A DNA stretch of 64,000 bases from Quercus robur (lineage: Eukaryota; Streptophyta; Magnoliopsida; Fagales; Fagaceae), in assembly GCF_932294415.1 (NCBI RefSeq), contig NC_065535.1, positions 10,535,282 to 10,599,281 on the forward strand, written 5' to 3'. Positions 24,667 through 36,800 of this stretch are shown piece by piece. Below the pieces are notes generated by a model. That model worked only from the letters and a program-made list of their open reading frames with translations, made no database searches and was not told where the DNA came from. Each line of letters starts with the position of its first letter. Position 1 is the stretch's first letter. Made by a program: the position numbers and the translations under genes.

Positions 24667-25256
24667 TGATGGTGTCACAAATCATCCAAGTCTATAACCT
24701 GTCCATATGTCTCGTCCAACGAAAGAAGCTATATTAGGCGGAGGAAATTCCTAACGTCCTGGCGAACCTCGTCCATATATGGACGAGGAATACCTCATGG
24801 AATCTACTCATTATTTATGCAGGGCAAGCCTTCCAAGATGGTCTCGTCCATCTTTCACTAAAGATGGACGAGCTCATCGTGGAAGTCTCGTCCATCTTTG
24901 CTAATGACGGACGAGTTCATCGGCCCGTCCAACCCAGGTAACTTCCACAGCGGTTATGGAAGTTACCCCCAATTCTCCGAACTCCTTGACATTGGGAACG
25001 GTTACTAAACAGATAACCGTTCCACACATACTATATAAAGCTTCTTCGATAAATGGTAAAGGGGGATTCAGACAATTTCTTTTTGAGAGAATATTTATTC
25101 CTTACAGAGAGTTCAAAAGTAACTAACTTCATCATCGGAGGATTTTTGACCCGTCACCACCGGTCTCCTCTGATTCAGTGTTCTTTGTATTACAGGAGAT
25201 AGCCCAAAGATCATCGCTCGAGTCTTGTCAACCCACTGATATCCAAGGAATTATCA
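24667..25256 (+). repeat. 3' LTR of the Tat element
   Basis: It is 590 bp, TGATGGTGTC to ATTATCA, and about 98 percent identical to the 5' LTR. Nearly all differences are transitions, as expected for methylated, silenced DNA. Confidence 0.95.
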
Positions 25257-25560
25257 GACTCTAATGGTTGAATAAGAGATCTGAAGTTCAATTCCCGCCT
25301 ACACTAAAAATTTATTGATATTTTAGTCTGATGATAAAAAACTGTTATCAAGACCGAATACCATAAGTTAAATTCTCTAAAAAAAAAAATATTAAAAAAA
25401 AGAATAAATAACCATTATTATTTATTCTTTTGCATTTTAGCATCTATTGTACTACAAGGACATGTGTTTATAGTCGTAACATTGATAGATGACCATTTTG
25501 TAGGCAAGGACAGTACTGTCCATAGAAATTCCTTTTTATCTTTTTAGTTTTAGTTTTAGT

Positions 25561-26900
25561 TTTTTTTTTTTTGGTTGGTAAAAATGGAAAATGCATTAAC
25601 AAAAATTAAATAGCTCCAGCGTACAGAGGTTGCCCATCATAATATAACCTAGCATTGCCATAAAATAACAACATAAATATGTTCAAAGGCAGACCATCAA
25701 AAAGTAATAAATCATGACTAGAGCTCGATCTCTTTCTAGCCAAGAAGTCCCAGGGCTGGTCCTAGGCTTAGGCCAATTAGGCCATTGCCTAGGGCCCCCT
25801 TACTAGAGAAGGCGGGAGAAATTTATTTATTTTATATATATATATATATATATATATTTAGGAGATACTAAAACATTTTAGTTTACATTTTTTTTTTTTA
25901 CTATTAAGAAGGGTCAAAGAATTAAGTAATACTAAAGATAGAGATAAGACAAATTTAAATAAATAGGTCTTACAAGTAAACGTGTTACTAATCATAAGTG
26001 ATTCAAATAGGAAAATGTTAAAAATACTATAAATTTTACTACATAACTTTTATTTATTTAATTATTTTTATACAAGATAAAAATTATAGTATAGCATGAT
26101 CTAAGTGTATATGTGTGCGAAACTCTCTTCTAGAGACTTAAATCTCGGCTATTGCCCCCCATATCTCACAAGAACTTATATTTGTGAAGTGATCATTGCA
26201 CCAAGGGTGTGTGGTGGTCTCCATAACTTTTATAATTTGATATAACAATGAATATGATAGGTGAATTTCAACAAACTATTAAAAGCATTTTTGAATGAAT
26301 ATTTGTGATTGGTGATATATTTTTGTAATTATCATGTTGTAATTTCTCAAAAAAAAAAAAAATGTTGTAAATTTTATAATATTTCTAGTAATTTTGTAAG
26401 CCTTATGTCATTGATCACATTCATTACAATACCAGATTGTAGTAAAATTTGTTATAACTTTAGCATTTTCTCAAAAAAAAGAAAATCATATTAAAGAGTA
26501 AAAAGAATGGATTTAAAAAAAATTATTATATAAAATGCTAGTTAAATATTATTTAAGCAATAACATAAATATCCCATTTGAAAATTTCGTCTTAGGCCTT
26601 GGAAATGCTTGGGCCGGCCCTGAGAAGTCCGTACACTTGTTAACTTCACGAAAGCAATGCTTCATCTTCACTTGAGAAATTAGGTTAATTAAGGTTCTGT
26701 AGTCTATGATAAGAGAAGCATGATATAAGTTAGAATTGAAACTCCCAGAAACCCAACCAAGCACAACATTTGCATCAAGTTCTAACTCAACTGCTAGCAA
26801 GTTCAAGTTAATATACAATATTAGACCATCCCTTAGGCCCAAAGTTCTGCTTCAACACTAAATACTACGGCAATGAAGCGAGTGAAACCTCTAGTCCAAT
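25561..26900 (-). pseudogene. LINE 3' end with RNase H remnant, split by a hAT element
   Basis: On the minus strand, LAVELELDANVVLGWV..LINLISQVKMKHCFREVNKCTDF is read from about 26825 down to 26623. After the hAT insertion (25751-26622) the text continues LARKRSSS..LLLFDGLPLNM to about 25680. This is the RVT_3-type RNase H end of a plant LINE. A T-rich run at 25560-25572 on the plus strand is the inferred poly-A tail. Only the 3' end of the LINE is present. Confidence 0.75.
25751..26622. mobile_element. Non-autonomous hAT element, 8-bp TSD
   Basis: The ends are CAGGGCTGGTCC (left) and the inverse of CAGGGCCGGCCC (right), typical of hAT. A perfect 8-bp target duplication AGAAGTCC flanks it (25743-25750 and 26623-26630). 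It is 872 bp, AT-rich, and shows no transposase. It interrupts the LINE RNase H remnant. Confidence 0.9.
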
Positions 26901-27287
26901 TTCCACTATGGTCTTAGATTAAAACCCCCTCCGCCAGCCGTACACTCCATCATCCCTCGCCCGCTTCAAATCCTAACTTCACTGCAATAAAAAAGAAAAA
27001 GAAAAAGAAAATCCTAACTACACGACTGAGTCCATATAGATCAAATTATCCACTTTTGATAGGTCCAATAATGAATGGTGTTTTTAATTATGCAGACACG
27101 TCCCAAACTTTTAGGGTAGAGAATATTATGATACAAGCCCATATTTTCCAACCAATCCTCCTAAGAAAATGAGAATAATATGATATACAATTACAAGCCC
27201 ATATTTCCAACTAGAAAAAATGAAAAAGTACCAAAAGTTTCTCAGGCCTATACAAGAAAACAGAAAAACAAATAAAAACATTAATTT

Positions 27288-27371
27288 TGTCAGAAGTGGG
27301 ATTTGAACCCACGCCCTCGTTAGAGGACCAGAACTTGAGTCTGGCGCCTTAGACCACTCGGCCATCCTGAC
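27288..27371 (-). tRNA. tRNA-Leu(CAA), second copy
   Basis: It has the same acceptor, D, anticodon and T arms as the gene at 12703-12786, with anticodon CAA (complement of 27335-27337) and discriminator A at 27288. Only the variable arm differs, here CCTC/GAGG pairing around TAAC. There is no intron. The adjoining left flank resembles that of the first copy, so the pair arose by local duplication. An ORF running through it is not a gene. Confidence 0.96.
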
Positions 27372-27539
27372 GTTGACGCTATCTTTTCGCAAAATTTATA
27401 TTTATAACGTTTTATTTCTTTTTTTTTTTTTTTCTCTTTACACCACACACTTGGTTTAACATTTATCGTGTGTGAAACCATTGGGCTTACATTTAAATAT
27501 GTAATGGTGGCAATCTTCATAAAATTCATAGATTTACTT

Positions 27540-28669
27540 AGACATGGCAAAACGGTTAATAATTTTCTGACCCGACCTAAAAAATACTCAACTCGAACTC
27601 GATTTTTTTGACCCAAAGTAAAAATAGGTTGACCCGTGACCCAATCCAACCCAAACCATTTTTTAAAACTTTTTTTTTTGGTAAAAAAAAAAATTAAGAT
27701 AATATTGGTTTAATTATTTGTTGTGAGGTTTAAGGACACAATTAAGACATTTACATAATTGCATGAAAATTAATTGAAAAATGAATGGTTAAGCATTCTG
27801 TAATGAGTCAATATTTTTAGATATCAAATAACAAAGTACATGCCAAGATAATCTGGTTATAGTAGAATTAAAAATATAGATTTAAAATTGTAGACATGTG
27901 TGATAAACATTCACAAATGTAAAAATAGTGAAGCCAAAGTATCAAATTAGCATAAATTATGAATGTTTATACTTATTTTTTAACAATTTATGTCCAAAAT
28001 AAACAGCTTTTCAAAATAAATTATGATATTTCTTGGAATGTGTGTTGCTTAATAATGATATAATATTCATATAAAAGACCATGTATAAATAAGTAAACAA
28101 TCAATTTTTAATGCATATCTCAAATTGAAATAGAGTATCAACCACAATTGATAATAGACTATAAACTTAATTTTCAAAATTGTAAATTTCTTATATGTTT
28201 TTATTCTTTGTCAAAATGAGTTATCCAATAAGTTATTTGTAATTTTGTTTTATATTTTGAGATGTTGATATTGTGTAGAAATAAAATTTGTGTTTTTGTT
28301 TTACTTATCTTTGTGTTATTTTGTTTAAGATAGCAATGTTAAGATTTGTATAATTTTATAATTATTGAATAAGTCTTAATAAATTTAACTGAGTTCATTC
28401 TTGATATAACTGGTAAATTCAAAGTAATGCATTTTATATCAAATAATTTGTTGCATGACTTTACAAATGACAAATACATGTTGTTTTCTTTATAAAAAAT
28501 AAAAAATAAAAAATTCATGTGAAAAATCGGGTCAATCCGACCTGACTCGTAACCCGATTGATCTAGACCCATTTTAACCTACTTAAAATGATTCGTTTTA
28601 ACTTACAATCCGATTGACTTAATCCGTTTTCACCCACAATCCAATTGACCCATCCGTTTTGTCATGTCT
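27540..28669. mobile_element. Mutator-like non-autonomous element
   Basis: The left end AGACATGGCAAAACGG and the inverse of the right end AGACATGACAAAACGG form terminal inverted repeats. Subterminal arms rich in GACCCG/CGGGTC are also inverted. The flanks GATTTACTT and GAATTTATT could be a worn 9-bp duplication. The 1.13-kb interior is AT-rich and has no transposase. Confidence 0.65.
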
Positions 28670-29029
28670 GAATTTATTCCAATGAGCAGTACTAACAGCA
28701 GTAGCTTTTAATTCGCCCAACCCCTTAACAATAGTTTATTGTTATTTCATACTAATTGGCCGCTTTTACCTACCTACCGAAAAAAAAGGATTGATTATAT
28801 TCATGCATCCAACACTTGTTCTGTTCATTCTAAAAAAAAAAAAAAAAAATGAAGAAGAAGTTTCTTGGTCCGTTCATTTTTTTTATAAAAAATTTATTTT
28901 AAGGCCTAATTGTCGTACGAACCATATAGCTCACCAATCTCGTGAAACCTGAAATAGAACTGACCATCAACAAACAAAGAATTAAAGAAAGAAAGAATAG
29001 AACGAGCAAGGATTACAAAATTTTATTTG

Positions 29030-29145
29030 AGTTTTATGACAATTTGTCACGTTGTTAGTTGTGAGTAATGAAAAATGGACCCACTACTTTTACTCTGTAT
29101 TGTGAGTTGTGAATCGTGGCAAAAGTTGTAAATTTTTGGTGTCAT
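29030..29145. mobile_element. Worn foldback MITE
   Basis: The inverted arms GACAATTTGTCACGTTGTTAG and its partner around GTGAATCGTGGCAAAAGTTG resemble the foldback family at 7121-7245 and 43804-43974. It is old, with no clear target duplication, and lies upstream of TLC gene A. Confidence 0.45.
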
Positions 29146-29660
29146 AGCAATTTTTTTTTTTTTTTGGGTTGAGTATAATACAGTTTTGTGCTTTGCCATG
29201 AATGTCTATTGTGTCTCGTGTAGCGGAAATGATTCACCTACATACATGCCTTGATTTAAAAATTTCCAGAATGAATGAAAGAAAAACATTTAATAAGGTC
29301 AATGTCTTCCCAACAGTAATTTCCCTTTACCGATCGTCGCTATGCCCTACACCAATAAATTTTAGCTATCAGATGGATTATTTTTTTTTGATAACACTGT
29401 CAGATCGATTTTACTTTTACGTTTTAGAAAGTAAATTGTTGGTCTAGACCATTGATACCATCATAAAACTCCAACCTACTTTCACCTAAATCTCACTGTG
29501 GCCACGAATCAATAAAGTTCAAGTAAATATTGCTAAGTATCAAATGCTAATGCATGTACGTGCATTCATTTGAAACCAATTGACTTCTTTCTTTTGTTTC
29601 TAAAATATTTTTAGTTGGCTACCTTCATTTGAAACCAAATTCTGTTAAGGGAAGGACAGA

Positions 29661-32508
29661 ATGGAAGACAATATTATGAATTTAGTTGTAGTTGGAGTCA
29701 TTTCATGGTCAACAATATTTCTGTTGACAAGGAGGGTCTTCTCTAAGCTTTCATTTGAATTCAGCAACCGAGTTGTTTCAACAATTCATGCAACTTTAGC
29801 TGTAATATTAGCCTCTCTCTCTGTTCAAGATTGGAGGTGCCCAGTTTGTCCCTTGGCTTCAAAATCTTCTCCAAAGCAGGTATTTTATCTAACATGTTTG
29901 TCATTTTATTCTTCCTAATTTATGGGGTTGTTTTCTTTGAAATCTCTTAGAATTTTTCACACTTTAGTCTCTCTTTTTGAGATCTTGAACAAATTCTAAT
30001 GTGGGAATTCTGTTTGAGAGCCTAGTTTAAATTTAGTGATTGTTGTGTTTTAGTAACTCTCATTTTGATGGTGGGAACTTGATTGTTGAGCAGATGCAAA
30101 CTCTAGCAGTGACCCTTTCTTATATGATCTATGATTTGGTATGTTCCCTCTTTAACAAAAAATTCAAACTTGACAATTCAATCCACCATCTGGTCAGCAT
30201 TGTTGGAATGGGAGCCGGCCTAGCCTATAACAAGGTATTAATCTTTACATTTTGATTATCTTGGGCTGATTATATATAACGTTAATATTGTATTAGCAGG
30301 TCCTTGGAATAAAAGGAGAGATGTATAGTCAGGGACAGAACCATAATTTTGATTTAAGGGGACCAAAATATAAAATAGAAGTCATGAAAACCCAAATAAG
30401 CATCTGTTTGGGTTGATTTGCGATGTTGTTTGTATTGATTTGTAGAGGGGGAGGGTAAATTTTATTTTCCTCGAGCTCAATTTGAATTAGACCCTAAGAA
30501 ATATTGAAAAAAAAAAAAAAAAAAAAAATATTCATGGGGGCCCCTTAGGCCCTATGTGGCTTTGTCCTTGTTTGCAGAGTAGTACACAATTGAAATATAC
30601 GATTTAGTACATTCTGGCCACCTTCACTTTTCCTTCTTTCCTTTTCCATTCTTCATTTAAAGATAGGGTAAAGGTTCACTTGGGAGTTCATTAAAGAGTT
30701 ATGAGTTATGATCTGACTTTTTTTTTTTTTTGAGGGTGAGTTATGATCTGACTTGAACAAAAGATTTTATTATCAAAATTCTCAGTTACACATGATCCAA
30801 TTGTTAATCCAAAAAAAGTATTGTTTATAGGTTAAATTACTAATTTGGGTTTTCAATTGTTGGGTAAAGTTTAATTTGTTCATTCAACTAAATTAGTTGT
30901 GTTATTTAATCCATCAACTATTATAATCAAGTCAATTTCATCTTTGAGTCTTGTGTTCATTTAAATTACAACGAAATCAATAATTGAAATTGATCTATTT
31001 AAAAATTTATACTTTTTTTTTGGTTAAAAAAAAAATACTTTCTGTAATAACCTTTTTTCTTATGTTTCATTTAACATATTTGATAATTTAATTAAAATTT
31101 CAAGGGGGAGATAAAAATAAAATTGACTCTAGATAAAATTGGCTTGGTTTTGAAAGTTTGGGGACTAAATGACACTATTAATAGTTCAGAACCCAAATTG
31201 AACATTATTCTATATTTTTGAAGAAGAAAATTAGTAATTTCATCTAGATTTGTTTTTTAGGAAAGTAATTTAATCTAGATATTAATCCCTGCACAACTGT
31301 AAAAGCTTTGGATTGGGATTGTAAACTCAAACTCTTTTTTTTTTTTTTTTTTTTTTTAAATCTTTTAATTCCCCTTTATAGGTCAATGCCATGCTCTTCC
31401 TTAAATTTCGATTTAATTGATGTTAATTTTCTTAGAAGAAAGACAATAGCTTTATCATTTCTATTAATTGCAAACAATTTCTTGGGCTTTTGTTAGCAAG
31501 TATTATCACACCTTTCTTTTCTATGTAGTCTGGATCAGAGTTGGTGGCTGCATTATGGGTATCTGAAATCTCCAGTCCTTTCCTCCACCTGAGAGAACTT
31601 CTCAAAGAGCTTGGTTACAAAGACACGGACCTTAATTTGGTGGCCGATGTGAGTTCATTCTTGGGAGTCCATACCAACTTTTCTATAGTTTGTGCTAAGA
31701 GTAGAACTTGGTTTTGCAATATTAGGATACGATGTTCTTAATGTTGATTTTGGATTTCACTTAAGGCATTCTAATCAAGGGCAGTGTAAAATTTAGTAAA
31801 GGGTTTTGTTAACGATTATCTTTAAAGTACAAGTTAAAGAACAATAAAGCTATATACAAAAGAAAATTTCACAATACATAATTGCATCAAATTTAACTGT
31901 CCTTAAAAAAGATAACACGGTTTGTGTTTTATTTATCAATACATTCAAATGTTTGAATTCAATTGGAGAATCTAATGCATCACTTATGCACCTAAACAAA
32001 TATACCTTAGTTTTGCCCTAAAATTCTTAGTACCTTTTACATCACTCATATCTACATGCAATCCATCTAAATACACTAAACAAAGACCGGCAAACATCAC
32101 TTTTTAAATGAACTTACATATCCATCATGGTCATTGCAAAGTTTGGTATTTGCGCAGATTCTGTTTGCAGCGATATTTACATTCGCCAGGATGGGTTGTG
32201 GGTCTTATATCACTTACTTGACTGTGGCTGCTAACAATCCATTTGTCATAAAGGTATGTTGCTATGTTCTATAAAGAGGTGAATATAAATTTAACTAGTC
32301 TGTGAACCCAAAAAATAAAATAAAAAATTCCTCTTTTCTGAACTTGTTTTGTTTGGCTGTTAACTTCCTCTAATAATTCATGTGTGTTCACTACGTTGTC
32401 TAGGCAATGGCATTGAGCTTGCTTCTGGTTAGTGCCTTCTGGTTCTACAAAATCGCTGCAATGGTGAACTACAAATTGATGAAGAGGACTAGTAAAAATG
32501 TCGCCTAA
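29661..32508 (+). CDS. TLC-domain membrane protein, copy A
   Basis: Five exons (29661-29879, 30094-30234, 31529-31648, 32158-32253 and 32404-32508) are all in phase 0 and encode 226 aa. The product is a multi-spanning membrane protein of the TRAM/LAG1/CLN8 (TLC) family, closest in type to plant TLCD4/TMEM56-like proteins. Visible marks are an N-terminal hydrophobic helix (VVVGVISWSTIFLL), RVVSTIHATLAVILA, the HHLVSIVGMGAGLAY block with the paired His, ISSPFLHLRELLKELG and a basic C-terminal tail ending KRTSKNVA. Some TLC proteins make ceramide, but this subgroup has no settled activity and a role in lipid handling is only inferred. The exon 2 start assumes the acceptor GAGCAG at 30088-30093. 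Introns hold a small hAT-like MITE and a T-tract. The gene is a tandem duplicate of 55789-58839. Confidence 0.9.
30330..30570. mobile_element. Small hAT-like MITE in TLC-A intron 2
   Basis: The ends CAGGGACAGAACCA and the inverse of CAAGGACAAAGCCA resemble hAT termini, similar to the element at 54766-55411. The interior has an A tract of about 20 and GGGGGCCCCTTAGGCCC. Target duplication is not clear. It is absent from the matching intron of copy B, so it came after the duplication. Confidence 0.55.
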
Positions 32509-32852
32509 AAGCTATTTGAACCCAAAAATTTAAAAGAGCTACAGCATAACATTGTGAGCATCATGAAGTTAAGAGTCCTCTCTATGGTTGTACTAGTCAG
32601 CCAACTGTATTGCACAAATCATTTATGTGGATAATCTTTTGTGTTTTGAATAGATAATATAATTTCATCCCATGATCCACTCTATAATGACTGTTCTATA
32701 TTATCAGACCAAGAAATCAATTGGTTTTTGTGGAAAATTTGAATCCTAGATGCTTTGTATATGGTTTTTGGTTTGTATGTATAAGAAGTCAATGTCTATG
32801 TGTGAGTTTGTACTTTGTATGGACAAGAAGTCAACATGTATGTGTGAGTTTG

Positions 32853-33330
32853 TACTTCGTGTCATTGAGACATAGGTCTTATGAGACCGTCTCATACAAT
32901 ACTTACTCCCTGCACAAAAAATTCTTGTATGAGACGGTCTCATGAGATCTATGTCTTAACGACATGTGAGTCCTACACGCATTGACCCACATGTCATTGA
33001 GACATAGGTCTTATGAGACCGTCTCATACAATACTTACTCGCACGAAAAATTCTTGTATGAAACAGTCTCATGAGATCTATGTCTTAATGACATGTGAGT
33101 CCCATGTACATTGGACCCACATGTCATTGAGACATAGGCCTCATAAGACCGTTTCATACAATACTTACTCTAAGCGCACAAGTTAGCAAGTCAACACGGT
33201 CGTCTACAACAAAGGTGATCTATATTGTTATTGAGTTTATGTTTATTAAATATAATGACCTAATATTGGAACTCACATGTCATTGAGACATAGGTCTCAT
33301 GAGACTGTCTTATACAATACTTACTCTAAG
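32853..33330. repeat. Cluster of alternating inverted repeats (GAGACGGTCTC type)
   Basis: A unit with ATTGAGACATAGGTCTTATG and GAGACCGTCTCATACAATAC occurs four or more times and alternates with its inverse (TTGTATGAGACGGTCTCATG, then ATCTATGTCTTAA). Each pair can fold on itself. It looks like nested or tandem copies of one short foldback MITE, separated by GTGAGTCC and GACCCACATGTC spacers. It lies between TLC gene A and the NAD(P)-binding gene. Confidence 0.7.
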
Positions 33331-33422
33331 CGCACAAGTTAGCAAGTCCACACCTCTGCAACAAAGGTGATCTATATTGTTATTGGGTTTATGTTTATTA
33401 AATATAATGACCTAATATAGTG
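33119..33422. repeat. About 150-bp direct tandem duplication
   Basis: The segment with CATGTCATTGAGACATAGG, TAAGCGCACAAGTTAGCAAG and GTGATCTATATTGTTATTG, followed by TTTATTAAATATAATGACC, is present twice in direct order (about 33119-33270 and 33272-33422) with small changes. Confidence 0.75.
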
Positions 33423-33805
33423 TAAAACTCATATACACCGAACCCTGGACCTTGTCGCATACCCTACTATGGTTCTTTGTATTACACACAGATAATAAAA
33501 AAGATATAGTTGTCTAAGGCTTGGATGTAGGCCGTCAGGGTGTAACCTATCTTTTTTTTTTTTTCCTCTTTGCTTTCGCCTTTTGCATCTCTTTACATTT
33601 TCTCTACAAAGTTTTTCTTTCTTTAGATTTTAACAGTTAACTTATAAGTTCAAAAGACATTTTGGCGGGGCAGTTTGGGTATCATAGATGTAGACTAAAA
33701 ATAAGGAATTTGGAGTGACAAAGGTATTGCCAGGGCACATATCTGTGTTTTCTTGGTTGTGATTTTTGCCAGCTGAAAATAATCAGATATATCCCCACTG
33801 TTACA

Positions 33806-36800
33806 TTAAGGAAGGGAAGATGGATAGGTTTCGTGGTGCTCCATATGGTTGATAATGCTCTGCAAACCTGATCCATAATTTGGATGGAGAAGCCTCACTC
33901 CTAGTTCCTTCTTCATACGAGCATTGGAAACTCGCTTCGCACCCCTTGGACTACCCTTCTTTATAAATGATTCTGATTCGTTGGTGGAATGCTTGATCTG
34001 GCCAGGCCACTTCTTCTCAACCAAGTCTCTTGCATATGCAAAAACTTCTTCCCGAGGGGCTGGGTCATCATCGACAATATTGTAAACTTTCCTAAAAACG
34101 AAAATCAAAGGCAGTAAATAAGAAAATTGTTTCCAAAGCAAGTAGATTTTTAACAGGCAAGGTTGAAAAGATTTAAACTTAGAAATTGGAAGAGAATGAG
34201 AAGATATTATTATTAAAGGAGTTCAGAAATAAAAGGAAACAAAAGTGAAAGCAGTCACTATTTAACAAATAGTTCATGCCACTCAAAAATATGAACACCA
34301 GAATTACCCAAAAACTCTCGTGCCCCCACGTAATTTTCGTGCAGGTGCATCAAAGCATGTCTACGGAGTTCCAAACTAGACAACATGTTACATGTTCTAA
34401 ATGTAGATTGGTTAAGTTAAAACAAACTTTGGACCTGAGCTGCTAAGAAACATGTCTATCAAAATACATGGCTAACTAAAAAACATGTGCATAAGAATAT
34501 ATGTTGCATGTGTGCCACATACACATTGATTTATTTTTTCCCGGATAACGGAGGGAACCTTTCTAAAGAAAGCCCTTTGGACTCACTCTAGCCAGTAAAA
34601 TCTATGTTCAACTGTCCCCACCCATCAGAACCAAATGCTGAGTACTCCAGGGGAATTCACCTCTGACAGAAGGTTAAAAAGAGTGACATATTCACAAGTA
34701 TGCCTTGCATAGTGTAAGCCTTGAAAGTGGGAGTTTAGTTTTTTTATTACATTACATTTTCTTTTCCTGTTAAGAATGAAACTAGTCCAGAAGGAAATTC
34801 TTTAATACACTTGTAATTTTGTAGCAATCTCTCACAACCAGAATAATGTATGAGAAAGTAGAATTGAGTATAGGAAGGCTGAAGACTGTAACCTACCCAT
34901 GAGAAGGTGCATGTATACTGGCCTTGAGTGCCTGAGAAATGTCCTCAACATGAATTCTGGATGTGTATTGCCTGGATACTCTCATTTTCTGACTTTCTGA
35001 CAGAGCTCCTTGCTTAATTATTGTATCAACAGCACTGAAATGGAAAAGTAGTTCACCAAAACATCAACCTTTAGTGTGAAAATTTTAAACCAATTTTGAA
35101 CTCTATCAGAGCATAGGTTCTAGGAAAAAATGATTATTAATAAGCCAATAGGAAATACATAGGTCAATATGGATATGTATCAACCTTTTCTATGATGGTC
35201 ATGCAAAATGATACTGGCAACATTTCAGTGTGGACTTTAATTAGGGAAAAATTTTTATAGCATGAGGACATCATGGCTAAATGAATATGTTGTAGTAAAA
35301 TTCCAATGAGAAACTGACAATGTGATTGTACTAACTACATATATATTCAATATAAGAGGCGGCAAATTTTCGTCATACTTTAATTTTCATTACAACCTTC
35401 TACCAGGGCCATAGATACCTCCAAGCCGAAATACTTGTGCTGAGAGCCCGAGATCATCACCCAGATTTAACCATCTCTTCTCAGCAACTAACCTTAAGTT
35501 AGCCAACTCGCTTGTAGGGATAGTAGGATAACTGCCATAGGAATACACACATGTTTAGGGACAATTGATGTCAGTGCATGTGCATGAGTTTGCATGCTTA
35601 AGTGGTTAGTTTAGATTCACTTGCTTACTCCTCATCTACCCAAGCACCACCACAATCTCCATAAACACCTGCCAAACAAGCAATTTCTCCAGCATCAAAG
35701 ATCTCATTCAGGAGCTTTAGAGAAAAATAAAATTGAAAAACAGTTGGATCCAAGGATGAAAGAGTAGGAGTTGAAAAAAACACGAGTTCTGAAGTTGATT
35801 ACTGTTAAGCATTGATACTCTCTCTCACACACACACAGTGTGTGTGTGTCTTATTCATGCTGAAGAAAGATGCATATATTCAATCAAAAAAGTGCTACCA
35901 ATATAGTTTTGTGGTGGGTCAACTTAATTTCTTTATTGTGGTAAGATGGTGTCTAGTAGAAATATGAAGTATAGCAATTGTCATTTCTCCTCATTTTTAA
36001 CAAATGTTTTATCTCTTTTTCATTTTCCTCCACATAAGCGTAATTGTAAACCCCCCCCCCCCCCCCCACCTAACTATTAGTAATAAGCATTTTAACCCTG
36101 TTGTTAAGATTTCTGTTAAATTTAACGGAAGCATCAAAAAATTTCAAAAGACATGTCTAAGAAAAAAATTGAATCCTTCGTTTAAATTTCACAGAAATCC
36201 TAATGGCAGGTGACAAAGTGCCTATTAACAATAGTTAAGGGAGACTTGCTCAGTTTTGAAGTTTAGAGGAGACATTGCAAGTACATCATAGTTTTTCTTA
36301 TAAGTAAAATAAAAAACTATGATGTAGTTGCGATCATAGTTAAGAGGGGAAAGCTAAGAAATATGAACATAGATAAGACATGGGACACAAAGTGCCATTT
36401 CCACCCAAACTAATGATTCTCATTCAATAATTTACACAGGCATCAAATTCCCATTAAATCTGCAAGTTGTGAAATTAACTATTTTCATATGGCATCTAGC
36501 ATAAGCAACAGAGTAAACTAAAATCAAGTTGATGAAAAGATATTGAATTTAAATCACTAACAATGGAATTGCTACAAAAACAACAGACTTGAATGCATCA
36601 AAAGTGCTTATTAGGAATGTGGGGATTTTGCAGATTTCAAAACCCCATCTGCTATTATAAGACTATTTTAATTTTTATGATAGATCACTTATTCATATTG
36701 AGATCAATAGACACAACGCAACAACAACGAGGTGAGTACGATATTTCATTACCAAAAACACACAACAGTTTCATAATCATGTCAATATGTAAATGTAATT

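Larger units (their letters stand above)
15413..25256 (+). mobile_element. Ty3/gypsy LTR retrotransposon, Tat lineage, with antisense block
   Basis: This is a structurally complete 9,844-bp fossil: 5' LTR, primer-binding site, gag, protease, reverse transcriptase, RNase H, a second archaeal-type RNase H, integrase, a long spacer with antisense coding sequence, polypurine tract and 3' LTR. The flanks AACTC and GACTC look like a 5-bp target duplication with one change. The order of pol domains, the extra RNase H, the lack of a chromodomain and the antisense block all point to the Tat group (relatives of Grande and Retand). The sense reading has about three interruptions, so it is probably not autonomous. 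The two 590-bp LTRs differ at about 12 sites (2 percent), which suggests insertion within the last few million years; the exact age depends on an unknown mutation rate. It inserted into a SINE. Confidence 0.95.
15384..25391 (+). mobile_element. tRNA-derived SINE, copy 2, split by the LTR retrotransposon
   Basis: The 5' part (about 15384-15412, TAGTTAGCTCAATTGATAAA) and the 3' part (25257-25391, with AATGGTTGAATAAGAGATCT, a B-box-like GTTCAATTCCCG and an A tract) together match SINE copy 1. Everything between, 15413-25256, is the inserted LTR element. Flanking AT-rich words TAAAAAAAAG occur before the 5' part and after the tail, a possible SINE target duplication in low-complexity sequence. 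Confidence 0.8.

Noticed and set aside
27126-27649. ORFs of 88 and 109 codons on the minus strand
   Set aside because: They run through the tRNA-Leu gene and have no domain.
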